A stretch of 64,000 bases of DNA from NCBI GenBank assembly GCA_032871835.1, contig CM065295.1:21896501-21960500 (forward strand), in the 5' to 3' direction. The first letter of the stretch is position 1, and every line of letters starts with the position of its first letter. Below the pieces are notes generated by a model. The model made no database searches. It was given only the letters and a program-made list of their open reading frames with translations, and was not told the DNA's origin. Position numbers and translations under genes: made by a program. The stretch is from Dipteronia dyeriana (taxonomy: Eukaryota; Streptophyta; Magnoliopsida; Sapindales; Sapindaceae). Of this stretch, positions 57,626-64,000 are shown piece by piece.

Positions 57626-59182
57626 TGAAAAAAAAATCCATATAAACAAAACGAATTCGGATTACCGTTCATCATCGAAAAATCTAAATTTCAACAGAAG
57701 CGATATCGAACACCTGGAATTGTATCACCGGTCGGAGGACGATCACACGATCGGAAAGTCCCCTTTGATCACAATGCATGTTACCTACACTTTGATTGTA
57801 GATGGAAGAAAATTCTACACATCTCTTTTATGTTAATCACTCTGTATAAACTCATGCACTCTTAGTCTCTTACATGCAATACTCTTGCACATTATTTACA
57901 CACCATGATGCTATGCAAAACTTGCTCATGTATCTCATGCATGTTGTCGTATGTGAATTTTACCAAGCATACACGTCATTGACAGGAAGGAGAAAATAGC
58001 CAGGTGGACGCCCAAATGGGCACTCAGGAAATATCCTACGAGGCATCATTAAAAAGAAGAAAGCCCGAGTAAGCATATATTGAATGAAACCTACTCGGAA
58101 TCAGTTAACAACACTCTGGACTGGTTAAACAAGGCTTCCACTCGGGCTCAAACGGCGCTACTCGGGACCATCAGGTATTGCTCTTACTCGGGAATAAATA
58201 TGACTCGAGTAAGAGCTTGGTGCTTATTTGACACGGATTAAGTCATTAAATACGCGAAGATATCCACCAGGAAGGAATCCTAAATAAAATAGAACATTAA
58301 GTTAGAACAGTCCCCAATCAGGAAATAACTTGATTACTTTACGAAGACTACATTCTTATAAGGAAACAAGTCCAAATTGAACAGCACTACTAGAATCCCA
58401 CTCGATTTCCATAAGAGACTCCGAAACAGGAAAGAAGACAAATCAACCTCAAGCAAGTAACCGAATCCCAATTAAATACAAAGATCTTGTATTACTTGTA
58501 CAAAACAGATTAGGGTTCTATAAGCATATAAATAGACCCATAATCTGACCCTAAAATATATATGCAATATAGCATACAACAATCATAGCAAATACAGAGA
58601 GAAAAAAGAGAGATCGAGAGCTTGTAAACATCATATTTTCATAGTGGATTTTGGTTTGGTTGACCCATCAACCACCCGTGGACGTTTCTCCGGTCATCGG
58701 AGTTTTACCACGTAAAACTTGTATTCGTTACTCTCTCTGAATCTCTTTCTCTTTGAATAAATAGTCGAAATCCAATCCTTATTGGCTTTTCTGACATAAT
58801 CCAGAAATCGACGTCAACACATATTGCACACATGCATAACGCATATACATGACAACATCAGACAACCCATATTGCCTCTTTCTCATGCATATACTACTGC
58901 CTTTTTCACACTATGCCAAACTACACAACCCTCTTTTTCTTGTATACGCCTCTACCTCTTGTATATTTGTGTATATTTTTATTCAATCAGTTTCTCAACC
59001 GATTGCCTTTTATCACATAAAAACTGCACATGCGTTATACAAGTTGGTGTTGGGCTTGACATGTGTTTGGCTAGATGGCTTGGGCTTGGTGTGTATGGAT
59101 TTTGGGCTCTCTATGCATGTTTGTGATTTTAGCCCACTTGGGTGTATAATTGGTCTCCAACGCATACTCAAATATACTAACA
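57626..59182 (-). repeat. 5' LTR of element F, interrupted
   Basis: Parts 57626-57944 and 58820-59182 together match 50140-50819. The solo LTR at 57945-58819 splits it after CTCATGCATGT. LTR identity is visibly low, with many differences. Confidence 0.88.
57945..58819 (+). mobile_element. Solo LTR of the A family inside element F
   Basis: 875 bp, TGTCGTATGTG to ACGTCAACA, same family as 13279 and 23779. Flanks CATGT and CATAT agree at four of five bases with the empty site CATAC in the other F LTR (about 50470). Younger than element F. Confidence 0.85.
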
Positions 59183-59402
59183 CATCTTCTAGTAAAGTGA
59201 ACTTTGTCGATCATAAATATAGGTCAGGTAAGTACACATCTACCAATGAAGTGAACTTTACCGATGAAAAATATGCTGAGTATAGTTCTCCAAATCTAAT
59301 CAACAAATGCTGAGCAAAATGATTTAAATAACGAAGATTGTCATAACGATTTTAAAAGCAAATATCATAGCACAGTTCCAGAAGACAGAATAAAATACAA
59401 AT
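59183..59402 (+). repeat. Z internal array, copy 2, end and unique tail
   Basis: Two to three array units, then the same tail as at 25031-25151 (ATGCTGAGTATAGTTCTCC to AATAAAATAC). Here the tail reads on into AAATGCAATG at 59399, giving the uninterrupted counterpart of the element B insertion point. Confidence 0.88.
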
Positions 59403-60060
59403 GCAATGTTCAAATTTAAAAAACAACAAAGATAAACTTAAAAAGTCCAAGCGAGAAATGTGAAAAAGATTATGTAAAGAGGTGCCATAACATTTGAAAT
59501 CATTCTTGAGGAAGTTGAGTCCCGTCTCCATCTTCTTCGGATTCCTCTGCTTTTGCAAATGCTTGGTTGTACGGATACTCCATCCAGTCTAATGTCAAAT
59601 GAATACTTCCCACGAACTTCTGTTTGAGAATGCATACAGTGTTATCGATTTGTTTATCCTTTTTAACAATTTTTTGCTCGAACTCGGACTTTTCCAACTT
59701 CAATTCAGAGAGACTCTTCTTTTATAGATCCTAACGATTAAACTCGGTGACTTTTAATACATTTGTCCTTTTCCAAAAGTGTGTTTTCAAGATCTTTGAT
59801 GGAATTGACAAAACCAATATCCTCTGCTTATGATTGTCGACTTCGATAAATAAATTACGAAGTGTATCGGTACAAAACCAACCCATGTAAGAGACTGCCA
59901 AGTAATTAAAAGATACATGTAAAAAAAATGACGTCTCAAGTTCATTTTATTGATGAAATATGGCCAAAATAAAGCATGGTTGAACACATATTGGTTGGAC
60001 ATATTAGGCGTACGTTGTCCTGGATATCCGAATCGACCATAAATTGGACAAGCCTACCTT
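59403..60060 (-). pseudogene. Antisense coiled-coil gene remnant of element Z
   Basis: The minus-strand frame 59703-59500 encodes a lysine/glutamate-rich helix (LEKSEFEQKIVKKDKQID), then TLDWMEYPYNQAFAKAEESE, an acidic tail and a stop. Upstream a second helical piece (SIKDLENTLLEKDK) lies in another frame. Position before the 3' LTR and opposite strand to the element suggest it is the Z counterpart of the antisense gene in A-C. Sequence similarity to those is not obvious. Confidence 0.45.
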
Positions 60061-60071
60061 ATAATATGCAA

Positions 60072-60150
60072 TCATCTGAACTCAACTCGGACAATGAAGT
60101 TATCCTTGCTGCTTGGGTCCAAACTCAACTTGGATAATGAAGTTGTATTA
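60072..60150 (+). repeat. 43-bp minisatellite, second locus
   Basis: About two units of the repeat at 9868-10110 (CTGAACTCAACTCGGACAATG, CCAAACTCAACTTGGATAATG), same orientation. Confidence 0.85.
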
Positions 60151-60159
60151 AATAGTTCT

Positions 60160-60410
60160 CTCATTAAACTTGGATACTAAATTGATCTCTTGAGAAATTA
60201 CAATTTGAAATTTTGGATCTTCTTTTCTCTATATGCCTTTTCTTTTCTCATTTTTTCTTCATTTTTCTCTTGATGACTTTCGCTTTTTATACTGTTTCCT
60301 CATGGGGACCTTTGAGAACACGTGCCAAGATGCAAGTTATTCTCCAAGTGAAAAGTAATTTTGTATGTCTTCATCAGAACCAGCTGAAGCAATAAGCAAG
60401 CTAGGCGGTT
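60160..60410 (-). repeat. Inverted partial LTR of element Z
   Basis: The complement (TTGCATCTTGG, ACACGTGTTCTCAAAGG, AAAAGAAGATCCAAAATTTC) aligns with 10145-10300 (TTGCATGTGG, ACACTTGTTCTAAAGG, AAGAGAGATCCAAAATTT). It is therefore inverted relative to the 43-bp units beside it. Confidence 0.6.
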
Positions 60411-60696
60411 ACTTAGAGCCTCCTAATTTCTCTAAAATTTTAGGACCTCATTTTTTATTTTTTATTTATAGATAATATTAAACTAAAAGGTCTCCTAATA
60501 TATAGCAATGAAAATATAAATATCTCCTAAAGATAAGGATAAAATTTATTTTTAAATATATATTAACATCTTTTATAGAACAACTTATTAAACGTATATA
60601 TATTTTTTTCTCTTAAAAAAATATTATTTATTTAAAATTTAATTGATTCCTAATTCTAAAACAACTCTTTATATATATTTTTTATAGAAAACTCTT
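60411..60696. other. AT-rich spacer
   Basis: Very AT-rich, no gene or clear repeat seen. The immediate left flank of the LTR at 60697. Confidence 0.6.
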
Positions 60697-61619
60697 TGTC
60701 GTATGTGAGTTTTATTAGATGTGCACGTCATCGATAAAGAGGATAAAATAGTCAGGTGGACGTCCAAATAGGCATTCAGAAAATATCCTGCAAGACATCA
60801 CCAAAGAGGAGAAAGTCCGAGTAAACAGGTATTGAACAAAACCTACTCGGGGTCAACTGACGTCATATACTACTCGGGATCAGTTAATGATACTCGGGGC
60901 TAGTCGATGACATTTTCTACTCGGGATCAGATGACGTCACTTGGGACCAGCTGATATTGGGACCAGCTGATATCGTGTTCTACTCGGGACAAACATGAAG
61001 AAAACCAAATAAAAAGCCCAGCGCGTAGCTCACACGAATCGAGTCATTAAAATACGTGAAGATATCCATATCAAAGAGGAATTCCAAGAAGAACAAAATA
61101 TCAAGCAGAAATGGTTCCTAATCAGACAACAATTTTATTTCTTTAAAAAGACTAAGTTATTATAAGGAAATAAATCATAATTGGACTACATTACTAGAGT
61201 CCCATTCGATCTCAATACAAGTCTCCGAAACAGGAAAGAAGACAAACTACTTCTAACAAGTAGACAATCATAATTAAATAGAAAGATCTTTATTACTTTT
61301 ATAAAGAAGATTAGGGTTCTATGGACATATAAATAGACCCATAATCTCGTCAAAAAATAAGGACAAAATATACAGCAATCATATAGAAAAATACAGAATG
61401 AAAAAAAAGAGATCGAGAATTGTAATTATTTCATTCATAGTGGATTTTGGCTAGGTTGATCATTCAACCACCCGTGGACGTTTCTCCGGTCATCGGAGTT
61501 TTACGACGTAAAAAACTTACATCCGATTACTTTCTCATTCTCATTCTCTTTCTCTTTGAGATCACAGCTGAAATCCAAACCTTGGTGGCTTTTCTTACGT
61601 CTAGAAATCGACGTCAACA
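60697..61619 (+). repeat. 5' LTR of an A-family element (E)
   Basis: 923 bp, TGTCGTATGTG to ACGTCAACA. Longer than other copies partly through a 17-bp tandem duplication (TTGGGACCAGCTGATAT, twice around 60951-60980). TATA box in CATATAAATAGACCC at about 61328. Confidence 0.9.
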
Positions 61620-61659
61620 ATTGGCGATAGAAGGAGGGGCGTCTTGAACCTTCGATTTA
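61620..61659 (+). mobile_element. Primer-binding site and leader start of element E
   Basis: ATTGGCGATAGAAGGAGGGG follows the LTR, then about 20 bases of leader. The copia LTR at 61660 interrupts it; any remaining E body would lie beyond the window. Confidence 0.75.
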
Positions 61660-63839
61660 TGAAATTCCCTTTATCTTTGTAGTGTAAATATACCTAGGGG
61701 GTGAATAGGTATATGCTCCAATTTTTGTATTCTTTTTAAACAATGCAATTTTAACAATGCTTAATGAAAATTGCAAACAAATGACACAATATTTATGTGG
61801 TAAACCTTCGAAGAGGAAACATCCACGGGTTGATACCACAACCACCGGCAAAAGCAAATCCACTATTTCAAATAGAGTTACACACTCAAGCAATCAACAC
61901 ATGCTCTACAAGCTATCACTCTCACTCTATCCTTGAACCTAGTGATCTACTAAGCCGACTTCCTATCCAAGACCCCCTGTCTCTAGGAAGATTCCTTGCT
62001 CACCTATCCGGATCCTCCTGACCCTAGGCAAGACTTCTTGTTCAACTATCCGAGTCCTCCCGACTCTAGTCAAGACTTCATTACTCAACAATCCGAGGTC
62101 TCACACCTCTTGTCGAGACTTCCACTTGCTTAGCTATCCAAGTCCTTCCGACTTTAGGTAAGACTTCCAATTACTCAAATCAAAAAATCACTCTAAGATA
62201 TGAGACTTTCTACCTCTTCACAAGGCATCTAAATGATCATGAATGCAAAACGCAAACAAGCACTCAACATAGAAAATGATGATCAACAAATTCTATGGAC
62301 ATGCAACTAGATAGCTAGATTATGCTTTCAAAGAACAAACACAAATGTTTCTAGGCAACCTAAGCATGTTATCAACTAAGAACATAGATATGAAGATATA
62401 GATACCAATTGAAACACAACCTAGTTCTTAGAAAATGAAATTAGATCTAGAAATAATCAATCAAGCATAAGAACAGAAGATTTCTAGAAACAATTTAATG
62501 TTTATCAAGTTTAACACAAATCATTCAATTTATCACAAATCTAGCTAAACTTGAAAATCAAATCAACAAACCACAAAATGTTATCAAAATCATCCTAGTC
62601 ATGCTTCTTAATCAAATAGCATCAATCAATAAGAAGATCTAAGAAGAAAACTAAGAAGAAGATGATTTTACCAACAAGGATGAACACCACGAACTGAAGA
62701 TCAGATCACAACGAAAACTATAGATATCCTTTGGTTCTGGAAATGCTTGGGGTTTGTAGAAATCTTCAAGACACTCAAAATCTATTTTTGAATCAAGCGA
62801 TTCGGAGTAGAAATGAAGAAGTTATCACAAAAATCAAAATCAAAATGTTGACAGAAAATTTCTGCACTTGTTCTTCAATTTCAATTTTCTCAACTTCTAA
62901 AGAATGAGAGAGAAGAAGAGGTTTTAAAGAGAGAATAACCAAATGACCATTTTCCCCCTTTCATTAGTGCCTCCCCGAGATGGCGCATGGGCATCTCAGG
63001 GCAGAGTACCGTTGGGGCCTAGATGGCCACGCGCCATCTCGGGATGGTGCAAGGTGATGGCTTGAGCCATCGCACCACTTCCCTTGTGCACCTCTCCCGT
63101 TCTTCGACCTTTCTCCGACCGTTCTCCGGCCTCCTAACTCCGAATTCGAATCCGTTTGAATATTACGAACCGGGAATCCCTCACGGACATGGAAATATAA
63201 GATACTCAACCCAGAAAATAAGAATTCGACTCGATATACGAAGACGAAGACAATGTATGTAGCATGAGTTGAAAGTGTAGTATCTTTTGACTTAGAACTC
63301 GAAATCAATAGTATGAGTAACCAAAATGACCGGAACTCAATCATGAATAATCTAAGACTAAAATCAAGTTCAAGATCCATGTTAAATAAACATATAAACA
63401 AACAAACACATTTCACACAAGAATGCAAACTACATAGAGATAGTCTCCAATCATGCATTTTCCAAAACATGTTACTTTCATACCAATGCATGAGCATTCA
63501 ACTTCAAGTGTGTGAAAGTGTTATACAAAATGATGAACTACGATGCAGGGACACAAATGTATGAATTGTGTGTGTGTGCGTGTATAATGATGCACAACTA
63601 AACGGGGACATATATGAATGAATTGTGTGTGTGCGCCTACGCCTTGCAAGAGGAAGAAGGATCTCGATACCTTAACATCCAAGAATAGTACCAATCCTCT
63701 TGAAGACGAACTTTGCATCATGTGAAGTTGATTTTCTTCCTTGAAGCTCTTATCATCACGAACCATTTAAGCAACTAAGCATTACAAAGAAATGAAGTTT
63801 TGTTATGGAATCAAGCCAACACAAATCTAAAACCTAACA
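61660..63839 (-). mobile_element. 2.2-kb LTR of a SIRE-like Ty1/copia element (G)
   Basis: In minus orientation TGTTAGGTTTTAG to GGGAATTTCA. The adjoining polypurine tract and length fit the plant SIRE/Maximus group. It is the 3' LTR, so the body lies to the right. It contains phrases common in such LTRs (TATACCTAGGGGGTGAATAGG, a patch of CGAGATGGCGC words near 62978-63070). The 177-aa minus frame at 62964-63497 has no recognisable domain. Only one end of the target site is visible. Confidence 0.7.
61975..62180. repeat. ~50-bp imperfect tandem repeats in the G LTR
   Basis: About four units built on CAACTATCCGAGTCCTCC, GACTCTAGTCAAGACTTC. Non-coding. Confidence 0.7.
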
Positions 63840-63854
63840 ATCTCCCCCTTTGGC
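63840..63854 (-). promoter_or_regulatory. Polypurine tract of element G
   Basis: Complement GCCAAAGGGGGAGAT touches the LTR start TGTTAGG. The AAAGGGGGAGA form is characteristic of SIRE-type copia elements. Confidence 0.8.
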
Positions 63855-64000
63855 TATTCTATGACAAAACCTCTACCTCACCATACAAAGTTCACTCATA
63901 ATCAATGTTGATTGCATTCTCACATCCTTACATTACAAAGAGATATTCCTAGACTAAAGTGTCTTCAAGAATCTTCAAGAATCTTCAAGAATATTTTCAC
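63855..64000 (-). mobile_element. Start of element G body, cut by window edge
   Basis: Non-coding 3' internal sequence. Ends with about four 11-bp TCTTCAAGAA-type repeats (63961-63993). Confidence 0.6.

Larger units (their letters stand above)
50140..59182 (-). mobile_element. Element F: decayed Ty1/copia retrotransposon
   Basis: Target duplication CATCT (50135-50139, 59183-59187). 3' LTR 50140-50819, 5' LTR 57626-59182 with a nested solo LTR. The primer-binding site is the complement TGGTATCAGAGC at 57613-57624, exact initiator-Met type, which fixes the minus orientation. Internal 6.8 kb carries integrase and RT remnants in copia order (integrase before RT) but almost no open frame above 60 codons. 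Old element. Confidence 0.88.

Noticed and set aside
62964..63497. 177-aa minus-strand ORF in the G LTR
   Set aside because: Non-coding LTR; no recognisable domain; open mainly because of locally higher GC.
1..64000. tRNA, rRNA or snRNA genes
   Set aside because: None found by eye; CCA-like and hairpin words occur only in LTRs and primer-binding sites.

Overview
This is nuclear DNA of a flowering plant, most likely a eudicot. It is AT-rich and holds one 16-exon host gene with short GT-AG introns, followed by a deep stack of nested LTR retrotransposons with plant-specific architecture (dual RNase H Ty3/gypsy of the Tat type, a chromovirus-type Ty3/gypsy, Ty1/copia). The left edge carries a decayed plant pararetrovirus-like (Caulimoviridae-type) segment. 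I cannot name the species. LAYOUT. 1-2352: minus-strand pararetrovirus-like capsid/polyprotein remnant, broken by frameshifts, a stop and a TA microsatellite. 2353-5052: AT-rich spacer, a hAT-like MITE (3629-4297), a 274-bp tandem duplication and a short promoter with two E2F-type sites. 5053-9453: the only cellular gene, a CDT2/DTL-type WD40 substrate receptor of CUL4-DDB1 E3 ligases, apparently intact (511 aa). 9454 to about 60410: an old, decayed Tat-like element (here called Z) with a 43-bp minisatellite in its LTR and a long internal array of roughly 50-bp repeats. Z has been torn apart by later insertions. Element A (13279-24650, plus strand) is a nearly full-length Tat-lineage element. 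Elements B (25152 to about 37648) and C (about 37649-49482), both minus strand, are joined head to tail by an abnormal junction. B is cut by a solo LTR (30666-31505) and C by element D, a small chromovirus-type deletion derivative (42936-46428, TSD ATTGT). Element F (50140-59182, minus strand) is a decayed Ty1/copia element with TSD CATCT and a nested solo LTR (57945-58819). 60697-61659: 5' LTR and primer-binding site of another A-family element. 61660-63839: a 2.2-kb LTR of a SIRE-like copia element that continues beyond the right edge. HOW IT FITS TOGETHER. The Z array occurs twice, on both sides of the B/C block. Copy 1 carries A but has an empty F site; copy 2 carries F and has a site without A and an empty B site. 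This points to a tandem duplication with B/C at the breakpoint. The most interesting system is inside A, B and C. Each carries, downstream of pol and on the opposite strand, a second gene with conserved GT-AG introns, its own TATA-like promoter near the 3' LTR, a Transposase_28-like ('putative gypsy type transposon') N-terminal half and a coiled-coil C-terminal half. Pol and this gene converge on a tandem array of 22-23-nt dyad-symmetric units whose arm positions co-vary between units, next to a conserved GTTAAGC/GCTTAAC hairpin. All retroelement reading frames seen are damaged. All calls rest on reading the sequence; no database search was run.
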